DNA from: DASSUW01 sp963759375
GTDB taxonomy: Bacteria > Actinomycetota > Thermoleophilia > Solirubrobacterales > Solirubrobacteraceae
Assembly (NCBI GenBank): GCA_963759375.1
Contig: CAVWYY010000001.1
Span: forward strand, 124,001 to 188,000
DNA length: 64,000 nt
Reading direction: 5' to 3'
Numbering within the stretch: the stretch's first letter is position 1; each line of letters opens with the position of its first letter. Under the pieces are notes generated by a model that was not told the DNA's origin, did no database searches, and was given only the letters and a program-made list of their open reading frames with translations. Made by a program: the position numbers and the translations under genes. Shown here piece by piece: positions 16,593-25,237 of this stretch.

Positions 16593-18031
16593 ATGGCCAC
16601 AACCAGCCCGCGGGCGCAGGCCACGGCGGCCCCGGATCGGCGCGACGGCACGAGACCTGCCGACGTGTTCGTCGCCTTCGGGATCACCGGGGATCTCGCG
16701 AAGGTGATGACGTTCCGGTCGCTCTACCGGCTCGAGCAGCGCGGCCTCCTCGACTGCCCGGTGGTGGGCGTGGCGGTCGACGACTGGAGCGCCGACGACC
16801 TGCGGGCCCGCGCCCGCTCGTCGATCGAGGCGGCGGAGCCGGTCGACGAGGCGGTGTTCACGCGCCTCGCCGGACGCCTCTCCTACGTGCAGGGCGACTT
16901 CGGCGACGCCGAGACATTCGAGCGGCTCGGCGCGCGCGATCGACGGCTGCACGTCGCCGGTCTTCTATCTCGAGATCCCGCCGTTCCTGTTCGGGACCGT
17001 CGTGGCGGGGCTCGCCGGCGCCGGGCTCACCGAGAACGCGCGCGTGGTGGTGGAGAAGCCGTTCGGGCACGATCTCGAGTCGGCGCGGGCGCTCAACGTG
17101 GCCATCCACGAGCACATCGACGAGTCGCAGCTGTACCGGATCGACCACTTCCTCGGGAAGATGGGGCTGGCGGAGATCCTCTATCTGCGGTTCGCGAACA
17201 CCATGTTCGAGCCGATCTGGAACCGCAACCACGTCTCGTCGGTGCAGATCACGATGGCCGAGGACTTCGGCGTCGATGACCGCGGGCACTTCTACGACCC
17301 GGTCGGCGCGCTGCGCGACGTGGTCGTCAACCACCTCATGCAGGTGGTCGGGGCCGCGGCGATGGAGCCGCCCGCGGGCGGCGACCCCGCGATCCTCAAG
17401 GACGCCCTGTGCAACGTGTTCCGGGCGATGCCCGCCGCGGACCCCGGGCACTACGTCCGCGGCCAACACGACGGATACCGGCAGATCGACGGCGTCGCCG
17501 CCGACTCGCAGACCGAGACCTACGCGGCGCTGCGGCTCGACATCGAGAACTGGCGCTGGTCGGGCGTGCCGTTCTTCATCCGCACCGGCAAGTGCCTGCC
17601 GATCCTGCAGACCGAGCTGCGACTCGTCTTCCACCACCCGCCTCGGCTCGGCTTCGGCCTGCGGGGCCGCAACCCCGAGCCCGACCAGCTCGATCATCCG
17701 GCTCGATCCGTCGACCGGCATCCGCATGCTCGTCGAGGCCCAGCGCGGCGAGGACGCAGTGGCCGAGCAGATCTCGCTGGACATGGAGTTCGCGGGCGAG
17801 GGCGGGGAGGGCCCCACCCCGTACGAGGTGCTGCTGCACGCGGCGATGCAGGGCGACAGCGCGCGCTTCACGCGCCAGGACGGTGTGGAGGAGGCATGGC
17901 GCGTGCTGCAGCCGCTGCTCGACTCCCCGCCGCCGGTGCACCCCTACGCGAAGGGATCGTGGGGCCCGGCCGCCGCGGACGACCTGCTGCGCGGCCACGG
18001 GCGCTGGCACGAGCCATGGATGGGGTCATGA
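16593..18031 (+). CDS. zwf: Glucose-6-phosphate dehydrogenase, frame interrupted twice
   Basis: This enzyme oxidises glucose 6-phosphate to 6-phosphogluconolactone with NAD(P)+. It shows the nucleotide-binding start FVAFGITGDLAKVM, then VVVEKPFGHDLESARALN, the active-site motif YRIDHFLGKMGL, and GVPFFIRTGKCLP. The frame shifts by +1 at about 16938 (CGC-G-ATC) and at about 17692 (CTC-G-ATC). Removing one G at each place restores a continuous protein of 478 residues, a normal length. Both extra bases create GATC, so sequence error is more likely than decay. The ATG at 16593 follows AGGGA. The stop overlaps the GH15 start (ATGA). As deposited, translation would stop early. Confidence 0.88.
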
Positions 18032-19932
18032 GCACGGCCGATGGCGCGCGGGCGATACCGCAGGTGGAGCCCCAGAGCGCGGCCGCACCGTCACCGTTCC
18101 CGCCGATCGCCGACTACGCGTTCCTGTCCGACTGCCACACCGGCGCGCTGGTGGCGCCCGACGGGGCGATCGACTGGCTGTGCGTGCCGCGGTTCGACGC
18201 GCCGAGCGTATTCGGCACGCTGCTCGACCGCACCGCCGGCACGTTCCGGCTGGGGCCGTTCGGGATCAACGTCCCGACCGATCGGCACTACGAGCCCGGC
18301 ACCAACGTGCTCGTCACGACGTGGAAGACGCCGAACGGCTGGATCGAGGTCCGCGACGCGCTGACGATGGGCCCGCGCCGCCACGAGGACACGGTGACGC
18401 CGCACACGCGGCCGCCGGCTGACGACGACGCCGAGCACGTGCTCGTCCGCACCGTCCGCTGCCTCGACGGCCGCGTCGAGGTCGAGCTCGTCTGCGAGCC
18501 CGTGTTCGACTACGGTCGCACGCCGGCCGAGTGGACGGTGCAGGACGGCGACCTGCACATCGCCGATGCGACCGGCGCCGGCCAGACGATCCGCCTGCGG
18601 ACCGACATGGCGCTCGGGATCGAGGGCAACCGCGCCCGCGCCCGGCACGCGCTGGCCGAGGGCGAGCAGCTGTACTGCGCGCTCTCCTGGGCCGAGGAGC
18701 TGGAGGCGCCGACGGACATCGAGGACGCGGTCGCACGCGTCGACGCGACCACGCGCTTCTGGCGCCGGTGGCTCGCCAGCGCGCGCTTCGTCGACCATCG
18801 CTGGCGGGAGCCGATCCAGCGCTCGGCGCTGACGATCAAGGGGCTGACCTACATGCCGACAGGCGCGACGGTCGCGGCGCTCACCACATCGCTGCCCGAG
18901 ACGCCGGGCGGCGAGCGCAACTGGGACTACCGCTACACGTGGATGCGCGACACGACGTTCACGATGCAGGCGTTGCACTGGCTCAACCTCGACTGGGAGG
19001 CCGACGAGTTCATGCAGTTCGTCGCCGACGTCGAGGCCAACGAGGACGGCGCACTGCAGATCATGTACGGGATCGACGGCCGGCGTGACCTGACCGAGAC
19101 GACGCGCGACGACCTCTCGGGGTACGCCGGCGCCCGGCCGGTACGGATCGGCAACGGGGCGTTCGACCAGCGCCAGAACGACGTGTTCGGCGCGGTGCTG
19201 GACTCGGTCTTCATACACACGCGACGCAGCGAGCGGCTCCCGCGGCGGCTGTGGCCGATCGTGCAGGACCAGGCCGAGTGCGCGTCGCACGTGTGGCGCG
19301 AGCCCGACCAGGGGATCTGGGAGGCGCGCGGCGAGCCGCAGCACTACGTCTCGTCGAAGTTGATGGGCTGGGTGGCGCTCGACCGGGCGGCCAAGCTCGC
19401 GGCGATCCGCGGCGACCGCGAGCTGCAGGCGCAGTGGGCGGCGACAGCGGAGGAGATCCGCTCCGACATCCTCGAGCACGGCGTGGACGCCCGGGGCGTG
19501 CTGCGCCAGCACTACGACACCGACGCGCTGGATGCGTCGACGCTGCTCGCCGCCATCTTCGACTTCCTGCCCGAAGGCGACGAGCGGCTGCGCGCGACCG
19601 TGCTGGCCATCCAGGACGAGCTCACCGACGGCGGCTTCGTCCTGCGCTACAAGACCGACGAGACCGACGACGGCCTGTCCGGCAAGGAGGGGACGTTCCT
19701 GATCTGCTCGTTCTGGCTCGTGTCGGCGCTGGCGATCGTCGGCGAGCAGCAGCGGGCGCGCGACCTGATGGAGCGGCTCCTGCGCGTGGCGTCGCCGCTC
19801 GGGCTCTACGCCGAGGAGTACGACGCCCCCACCGGGCGCCACCTCGGCAACTTCCCGCAGGCCTTCTCGCACCTGGCCCTCATCGAGGCGGCCGCCCGCA
19901 TCATCGTCGCCGAGCGACTGGCGGAGGTGTGA
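18028..19932 (+). CDS. GH15-family glucan hydrolase (glucoamylase/trehalase-like)
   Basis: This 634-residue intracellular enzyme (no signal peptide) belongs to the bacterial glucoamylase/alpha,alpha-trehalase-like group. An N-terminal beta domain begins with IADYAFLSDCHTGALVAPDG and IDWLCVPRFDAPSVF. The (alpha/alpha)6 catalytic barrel follows, with RNWDYRYTWMRDTTFTMQAL, then GIWEARGEPQHYVSSKLMGW, which carries a glutamate in the usual catalytic position, and AVFSHLALIEAA-like ends (QAFSHLALIEAA). It would release glucose from storage glucan or trehalose; which one is not decidable by eye. It is co-translated with zwf and lies two bases before the GMC gene. Confidence 0.9.
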   Translation: MSTADGARAIPQVEPQSAAAPSPFPPIADYAFLSDCHTGALVAPDGAIDWLCVPRFDAPSVFGTLLDRTAGTFRLGPFGINVPTDRHYEPGTNVLVTTWKTPNGWIEVRDALTMGPRRHEDTVTPHTRPPADDDAEHVLVRTVRCLDGRVEVELVCEPVFDYGRTPAEWTVQDGDLHIADATGAGQTIRLRTDMALGIEGNRARARHALAEGEQLYCALSWAEELEAPTDIEDAVARVDATTRFWRRWLASARFVDHRWREPIQRSALTIKGLTYMPTGATVAALTTSLPETPGGERNWDYRYTWMRDTTFTMQALHWLNLDWEADEFMQFVADVEANEDGALQIMYGIDGRRDLTETTRDDLSGYAGARPVRIGNGAFDQRQNDVFGAVLDSVFIHTRRSERLPRRLWPIVQDQAECASHVWREPDQGIWEARGEPQHYVSSKLMGWVALDRAAKLAAIRGDRELQAQWAATAEEIRSDILEHGVDARGVLRQHYDTDALDASTLLAAIFDFLPEGDERLRATVLAIQDELTDGGFVLRYKTDETDDGLSGKEGTFLICSFWLVSALAIVGEQQRARDLMERLLRVASPLGLYAEEYDAPTGRHLGNFPQAFSHLALIEAAARIIVAERLAEV

Positions 19933-19934
19933 CC

Positions 19935-21488
19935 ATGAGCGCCTATGACGTGATCGTGATCGGCAGCGGCGCGGGCGGCGGCACACTCGTGCACAAGCTC
20001 GCGTCGTCGGGCAAGCGCATCCTGCTGCTCGAACGGGGCGACTGGCTCCGGCGCGAGCCGCAGAACTGGTCGGCCCACGACGTGTTCGTCGACAACCGCT
20101 ACGTGTCGCAGGACACCTGGTACGACGCCGACGACAAACCGTTCCAACCGCAGGTGCACTACTTCGTCGGCGGCGCCACCAAGCTCTACGGCGCCGCGCT
20201 GTACCGCCTGCGGGCGGAGGACTTCGACCAGCTCATGCACCACGACGGCCCCTCGCCGGCGTGGCCGGTCGGCTACGACGCGTTCGAGCCCTACTACACG
20301 GAGGCCGAGGCGCTCTACCAGGTCCACGGCGCCCGCGGCGAGGATCCGACCGAGCCGCCGGCCAGCGCCCCGTACCCGTTCCCGCCGGTGTCGCACGAGC
20401 CGCGCATCCAGCAGCTCGCCGACGACCTCGCGGCGGCCGGCCACCACCCATTCCACGCGCCGTGCGGGATCATGCTCGACGAGAGCGACATGCCGTACAG
20501 CCGCTGCGTGCGGTGCGGGGACTGCGACGGCTTCCCATGCGTCGTGCACGCGAAGTCCGACGCCGAGGTGCTGGCGGTGCGGCCGGCACTCGAGCACCCG
20601 AACGTGACGCTGCTGACGGGTGCCGAGGCGATCCGGCTCGAGACCGACGCCAGCGGGCGCACGGTCACCGGAGTCGTCGTCGATCACGACGGCATGGAGG
20701 AGACCTACGCGGCCGACATCGTGGTGGTGTCGTGCGGCGCCGCCAACTCGGCGCGGCTCCTGCTGGCCTCGGCGAGCGACCGCCACCCGGACGGCCTGGC
20801 CAACGGGTCCGACCAGGTGGGGCGCAACTACATGTTCCACAACAGCCAGGCCGTCCTCGCGCTGTCCAAGGACGAGAACCCGACCGTGTTCCAGAAGACG
20901 CTGGGGATCAACGACTACTACTTCGGCGACGGCAACGGCGGCAGCTACCCGCTCGGCAACATCCAGATGGTCGGCAAGTCGCAGGCCGACATGTTCCGCG
21001 GCGAGAAGCCGCTGCAGACGCGGCTGGCGCCGCAGTTCTCGCTCGAGGACATCGCCCGCCACGCGGTCGACTTCTGGCTCTCCACCGAGGACCTCCCGTC
21101 GCCGGAGAACCGGGTGACGCTGGCCCGCGACGGGCGCGTCAAGCTCAGCTACGCGCCGAGCAACGAGGTGCCCAAGCGCGAGCTGTACCACCGCCTGAAG
21201 GGCATGCTCGCCCATCTCGGGATGGACGAGCACCACCTCGTGCCACGGCACGCCTACCTGAAGAACGAGATCCCCGTCGCGGGCTGTGCCCACCAGGCGG
21301 GAACCTGCCGGTTCGGCCTCGACCCCGCGATGTCGGTGCTGAACACCGACTGCCGCGCGCACGAGGTCGACAACCTCTACGTCGTCGACACGAGCTTCTT
21401 CCCGAGCATCGGCGCCGTCAACCCGGCGCTGACCGCGATGGCGAACGCGCTCCGCGTCGGCGACCACCTGCTGGAGCGACTGTCATGA
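19935..21488 (+). CDS. GMC-family FAD oxidoreductase with cysteine cluster
   Basis: This glucose-methanol-choline type flavoprotein (517 residues) starts with the FAD-binding loop VIVIGSGAGGGTLVHKL and ends with CRFGLDPAMSVLNTDCRAHE plus SFFPSIGAVNPALTAMANAL, the C-terminal GMC region with the catalytic His/Asn pair. Between them stands CVRCGDCDGFPCVVHAKSDA, a compact cysteine motif typical of one GMC subgroup and possibly metal- or cluster-binding. There is no signal peptide. GMC enzymes oxidise alcohols or sugars and often pass electrons to quinone or cytochrome. Here the operon suggests sugar oxidation feeding the quinol pool, but the substrate is inferred. Its stop overlaps the ndh ATG. 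Confidence 0.9.
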   Translation: MSAYDVIVIGSGAGGGTLVHKLASSGKRILLLERGDWLRREPQNWSAHDVFVDNRYVSQDTWYDADDKPFQPQVHYFVGGATKLYGAALYRLRAEDFDQLMHHDGPSPAWPVGYDAFEPYYTEAEALYQVHGARGEDPTEPPASAPYPFPPVSHEPRIQQLADDLAAAGHHPFHAPCGIMLDESDMPYSRCVRCGDCDGFPCVVHAKSDAEVLAVRPALEHPNVTLLTGAEAIRLETDASGRTVTGVVVDHDGMEETYAADIVVVSCGAANSARLLLASASDRHPDGLANGSDQVGRNYMFHNSQAVLALSKDENPTVFQKTLGINDYYFGDGNGGSYPLGNIQMVGKSQADMFRGEKPLQTRLAPQFSLEDIARHAVDFWLSTEDLPSPENRVTLARDGRVKLSYAPSNEVPKRELYHRLKGMLAHLGMDEHHLVPRHAYLKNEIPVAGCAHQAGTCRFGLDPAMSVLNTDCRAHEVDNLYVVDTSFFPSIGAVNPALTAMANALRVGDHLLERLS

Positions 21489-22804
21489 GCGAGACGAACG
21501 GCGCGCGGCCCACGTCGTGGTCGTCGGCGGCGGCTTCGCCGGCGTCGGCTGCGCACGCCGGCTGGCGGGCGAGAAGGGCGTGCGCGTCACGCTGCTCGAC
21601 CGCAACAACTACCACCAGTTCCAGCCGCTGCTCTACCAGGTGGCGACGTCCCAGCTGGCGCCCAGCGACGTGGCGTACTCGCTGCGCAAGCTGTTCCCCG
21701 AGGACGGGAACGTCGACGTCAAGCTCGCCGACGTCACGCTCGGTGGATCCGGCCACGCGGACCGTCACGGCGGGCGACGGGCAGTCCTGGACCGCCGACG
21801 CCGTCGTCCTCGCCGCCGGCTCGCAGCCGAACTTCTTCCGGACGCCGGGGGCGGACGGCAACAGCTTCCCGCTGTACACGCTCGACCAGGCGAGCCGCCT
21901 GCGCTCGCGCATCCTCGCCCTGTTCGAGGATGCCGACCGCAGCCCCGCGCTGATCGAGCGCGGCGCGCTGAACTTCGTCGTCGTCGGGGGCGGCGCCACC
22001 GGCGTCGAGGTGGCGGGCGCGCTGGCCGACCTCGTGCACGACACGATCGCCGACGAGTTCGGGGACCTCGCCGTCTCGGCGGCTCAGATCCACCTCGTGG
22101 ACCTCGGCCACGTGCTGCTCGGGCCGTTCTCCGACAGCGCCCACGAATACGTGGCGAAGGTCCTGCATCGCAAGGGCGTGCGCACGCACCTCGGCGTCGC
22201 CGTCACCGAGGTCGGCCCCGGGCACGTCACGCTGAGCGACGGGACGACGATCCCGACGCACTGCGTCGTGTGGGGCGGCGGCATCCGGGCGGCCGCCCTG
22301 GCGGAATCCAGCGGCCTGACCCAGGGGCGGGGGGGCCGCGTCGAGGTCGGCCACGAGCTGACCGCCGAGGGGTTCCCGGGCGTCTACGCGGCCGGTGACT
22401 TCGCGAACATTCCCGGTCCGCACGGCGATCCTCATCCGCAGCTCGGATCGGTCGCCCTGCAGAGCGGCACGGCCGCCGCCGAGAACCTGCTCGCCGACTT
22501 CGCCGGCAAGCCGCGCCGGACGTTCCACTACAAGGACAAGGGGATCATGGCGATGATCGGCCGCGGCGCCGCGATCGCCGAGGTCGGCCCGCATCGGCAC
22601 GAGCTGCACGGCGCGATCGCGCACTCCGCATGGCTCGGTGTCCACGCCTCGCTGATGAGCGGCGTGCGCAATCGCGTCGACGCGTTCATCGCCTGGGGGT
22701 GGACCTCCTTCTCCAGCGGACGCGGGCCGCAGGTGCTCAACCGCACCGAGGTCGCGCAGATCGACTGGGAGGAGGACGTCGTCCCCGCCGGCACGACGCC
22801 GTGA
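21485..22804 (+). CDS. ndh: Type II NADH dehydrogenase, frame interrupted twice
   Basis: This single-subunit flavoprotein passes electrons from NADH to quinone without pumping protons. The FAD loop VVVGGGFAGVGCARRLA, the NADH loop FVVVGGGATGVEVAGALADL and the C-terminal FAD-contact region VYAAGDFANIPG are all present. Two frame changes are needed. About one base is missing near 21510, just before the first strand (ARP-HVVVVGGG). One extra base lies between 21739 and 21746, where GGTGGATCC may carry an added G. Corrected length is 439 residues, normal for the family. The ATG at 21485 overlaps the GMC stop; a GTG at 21517 would avoid the first shift but truncate the first strand. The stop overlaps the cydA GTG. 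Confidence 0.87.
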   Translation: MSETNGARPTSWSSAAASPASAAHAGWRARRACASRCSTATTTTSSSRCSTRWRRPSWRPATWRTRCASCSPRTGTSTSSSPTSRSVDPATRTVTAGDGQSWTADAVVLAAGSQPNFFRTPGADGNSFPLYTLDQASRLRSRILALFEDADRSPALIERGALNFVVVGGGATGVEVAGALADLVHDTIADEFGDLAVSAAQIHLVDLGHVLLGPFSDSAHEYVAKVLHRKGVRTHLGVAVTEVGPGHVTLSDGTTIPTHCVVWGGGIRAAALAESSGLTQGRGGRVEVGHELTAEGFPGVYAAGDFANIPGPHGDPHPQLGSVALQSGTAAAENLLADFAGKPRRTFHYKDKGIMAMIGRGAAIAEVGPHRHELHGAIAHSAWLGVHASLMSGVRNRVDAFIAWGWTSFSSGRGPQVLNRTEVAQIDWEEDVVPAGTTP

Positions 22805-24177
22805 TCCAGTTCGCGCTGACGCAGGTCGACCTCGCGCGCATCCAGTTCGCGTTCACGTCGCTGTACCACTTCCTGTTCGTGCCGCTGACGCTGGGGCTGG
22901 CCCCGCTCGTGGCGGTCATGCACACGCTCTGGCACCGCAGCGGCGACGAGCGCTGGCTGCGGTTGACGCGGTTCTTCGGCACGCTGCTGTTGATCAACTT
23001 CGCGATCGGCGTCGCCACCGGCCTGGTCCAGGAGTTCCAGTTCGGGATGAACTGGGCGGTGTACTCGGCGTTCGTCGGCAACGTGTTCGGCGCGCCGCTG
23101 GCGATCGAGGGGCTCGCGGCGTTCTCCCTGGAGGCCGTGTTCCTCGGCCTGTGGGTGTTCGGCTGGGACCGCCTGCCGCGGCGTGTGCACCTGGCGACGA
23201 TCTGGCTCGCCGCGCTCGGCATGTGCCTGTCGGCGTACTTCATCCTCGTCGCCAACTCGTGGATGCAGTACCCGGTCGGCTACCAGCTCGCCGACAACGG
23301 CACGAAGGCCGAGCTCACCGACGTCTGGCAGCTGCTCGGCAGCAAGTTCGCGATCCACGCGTGGCTGCACACGATGCTGGCGTCGCTGACCGTAGCCGGG
23401 GTGGTCGTGTTCGGCGTGACGTGCTGGCACTTCGCACGCGGTCGCAACGTCGAGGTGTTCCGCAAGGCGGCTGTGCTGGCACTGATCGTGCTGGTGCCGG
23501 TCTCCATCCTCAACCTGGCGGTCGGGAGCCGGTTCGGCATCATCACGACCGACGTCCAGCCGATGAAGATCGCCGCCGCCGAGGCATTGTGGGACACCCA
23601 GGACCCGGCGAGCTTCTCGCTCTTCCAGGTCGGCGGGTTCAGCTCCGAGCACCCGGACCCGAGCTTCCAGATCGCGGTCCCCGGGCTGCTGTCCTTCCTG
23701 GCCACCGGGTCGTTCAAGGAGCCGGTGCAGGGGCTCAACCAGATCCAGGCGCAGTACGAGCAGCGCTACGGGCCAGGGAACTACGTCCCGCCGGTGCGGC
23801 CGGCGTACTGGGCGATGCGCGTGATGGCCTACGCGGGGTCGCTCGTGGTGCTCGTCGCACTGGTCGGCGCGTGGCTGTACCGCCGCCGTAAGCTCGAGAC
23901 GACCCGCTGGTTCCTGTGGGCCGCGGTGGGGGCGATCGCGCTGCCGTACATCGCGGCGCTGGCGGGCTGGGTGCTCACCGAGGTCGGCCGCCAGCCGTGG
24001 ATCGTCCAGGGGCTGCTGCGCACCGCCGACGCCGAGTCGCCGACCGTCAGCACGGCCATGATCGCCACCAGCCTCGGCGTGTTCGGGCTGCTCTACGCGG
24101 CGCTCGCGGTCGTCGACTTCGTGCTCATGCGCCGCTACGCGACAACCGACCCGCCGGCCGTGGCCGCGCCCGTCTGA
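22801..24177 (+). CDS. cydA: Cytochrome bd ubiquinol oxidase subunit I
   Basis: This is the haem-bearing subunit of the high-affinity terminal oxidase, which reduces O2 to water with electrons from quinol. The protein (458 residues) has about nine membrane segments. The N-terminal His of SLYHFLFVPLTLG (about H23) is the expected b595 ligand. GLVQEFQFGMNWAVYSAFVG and GAPLAIEGLAAFSLEAVFLG carry the proton-path glutamates, and GWVLTEVGRQPWIVQG is highly conserved. The periplasmic quinol loop is of the short type. The GTG at 22801 overlaps the ndh stop, tying NDH-2 output directly to the oxidase. cydB follows three bases after the stop. Confidence 0.96.
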   Translation: MIQFALTQVDLARIQFAFTSLYHFLFVPLTLGLAPLVAVMHTLWHRSGDERWLRLTRFFGTLLLINFAIGVATGLVQEFQFGMNWAVYSAFVGNVFGAPLAIEGLAAFSLEAVFLGLWVFGWDRLPRRVHLATIWLAALGMCLSAYFILVANSWMQYPVGYQLADNGTKAELTDVWQLLGSKFAIHAWLHTMLASLTVAGVVVFGVTCWHFARGRNVEVFRKAAVLALIVLVPVSILNLAVGSRFGIITTDVQPMKIAAAEALWDTQDPASFSLFQVGGFSSEHPDPSFQIAVPGLLSFLATGSFKEPVQGLNQIQAQYEQRYGPGNYVPPVRPAYWAMRVMAYAGSLVVLVALVGAWLYRRRKLETTRWFLWAAVGAIALPYIAALAGWVLTEVGRQPWIVQGLLRTADAESPTVSTAMIATSLGVFGLLYAALAVVDFVLMRRYATTDPPAVAAPV

Positions 24178-24180
24178 GCC

Positions 24181-25185
24181 ATGGACCTCGAGACCCTCTG
24201 GTTCGTTCTCATCGCCGCGATGTGGAGCGCGTACCTGGTGCTTGACGGATTCGACTTCGGGGTCGGGATCCTGCTGGCGTTCCTGCCCCGCGACGAGGGC
24301 GACCGCCGGACCATGCTGGCGACAATCGGGCCCGTGTGGGACGGGAACGAGGTCTGGCTCGTGGTCCTCGGCGCGGCGATGTTCGCCGCGTTCCCGCAGT
24401 GGTACGCGACGCTGTTCTCGGGCTTCTACCTGGCCGTGCTGCTGCTGCTCGTGCTGCTGATCGTCCGTGCCGTGGCGTTCGAGTGGCGCGAGCGCGGCGA
24501 GCATCCGCGCTGGCTGGCGTTCTGGCGCTGGACGACGACGGTGGCCAGCGTCGGCGTCCCGTTCGTGTGGGGCGTGGCGCTGGCGAACCTCGTGCGCGGC
24601 GTCCCGCTCGGGTCGGACGGCCACTACGCGGGGAGCTTCTGGGACCTGTTCAGCCCGTTCACGGTGGCGGTGGGAGTCGGGCTCGTCGCGCTCGTGACCC
24701 TGCATGGCGCCCTCTACCTCGCGCTTCGCACGAGCGGGCCGCTCGCCGACCGGGCGTCGGCGACCGCCCGGCGGCTCGCCGCCCCGGTCGCGGTCGCCGG
24801 CGGGGCGCTGCTGGCATGGACGGTCGCCGTCGCCGTCGACAGCAACGACAAGGACGTGTTCCCGCCCGTGCTGCCGGCCGCCCTCGGGGGCGCCGTCCTG
24901 CTGCTCGCCGTCGCGTTCGCGCTCGCTCGCCGCACCGGCTGGGCCTTCGTGGCCACAGCCGGTGCGGTCGTCGCGTTCGTGGCGACGATCTTCACGAGCC
25001 TGTACCCGCGCGTCCTGGTCTCGCGGCCGGACTTCGGGAACAGCCTGACGATCGAGGGCGCGGCGTCGACGCACTACATGCTGAGCGTGCTCACCGTGGT
25101 GGCCGCGGTGCTCGTGCCGACGTTCGCGCTCTACCAGGCGTGGGCGTATCACCAGGTCATCCGCCGCTCGCGCGAGACGGCCTGA
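24181..25185 (+). CDS. cydB: Cytochrome bd ubiquinol oxidase subunit II
   Basis: This is the non-haem core subunit of the bd oxidase (334 residues, about eight membrane segments). Typical motifs are VLDGFDFGVGILLAFLP, TIGPVWDGNEVWLVVLGAAM and FAAFPQWYATLFSGFY. The C-terminus ends with a membrane helix (LTVVAAVLVPTFALYQAWAY) and a short basic tail. Immediately downstream a 16-codon frame repeats part of this last helix, as if the 3' end had been partly duplicated. The protein itself appears complete. Confidence 0.96.
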   Translation: MDLETLWFVLIAAMWSAYLVLDGFDFGVGILLAFLPRDEGDRRTMLATIGPVWDGNEVWLVVLGAAMFAAFPQWYATLFSGFYLAVLLLLVLLIVRAVAFEWRERGEHPRWLAFWRWTTTVASVGVPFVWGVALANLVRGVPLGSDGHYAGSFWDLFSPFTVAVGVGLVALVTLHGALYLALRTSGPLADRASATARRLAAPVAVAGGALLAWTVAVAVDSNDKDVFPPVLPAALGGAVLLLAVAFALARRTGWAFVATAGAVVAFVATIFTSLYPRVLVSRPDFGNSLTIEGAASTHYMLSVLTVVAAVLVPTFALYQAWAYHQVIRRSRETA

Positions 25186-25186
25186 C

Positions 25187-25237
25187 GTGGTCGCCGTGCT
25201 GCTCGTCCCGGTCGTCCTCGTCTACCAGGACGCATGA
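25187..25237 (+). CDS. Tiny hydrophobic peptide resembling the CydB tail
   Basis: A GTG one base after the cydB stop opens a 16-codon frame, MVAVLLVPVVLVYQDA, whose stop overlaps the cydD ATG (ATGA). It resembles the last helix of CydB just upstream (VVAAVLVPTFALYQAW). It may be a remnant of a partial duplication of the cydB 3' end or a very short membrane peptide in the place where many cyd operons carry a small subunit gene. It lacks the aromatic N-terminal pattern I associate with CydX. It could equally serve only to couple translation of cydB and cydD. Confidence 0.35.
   Translation: MVAVLLVPVVLVYQDA

Noticed and set aside
22528..25152. Open frame of 874 codons on the minus strand over ndh, cydA and cydB.
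   Set aside because: Its translation is Arg/Glu/His-rich without domain character, while the plus strand encodes unmistakable CydA and CydB.
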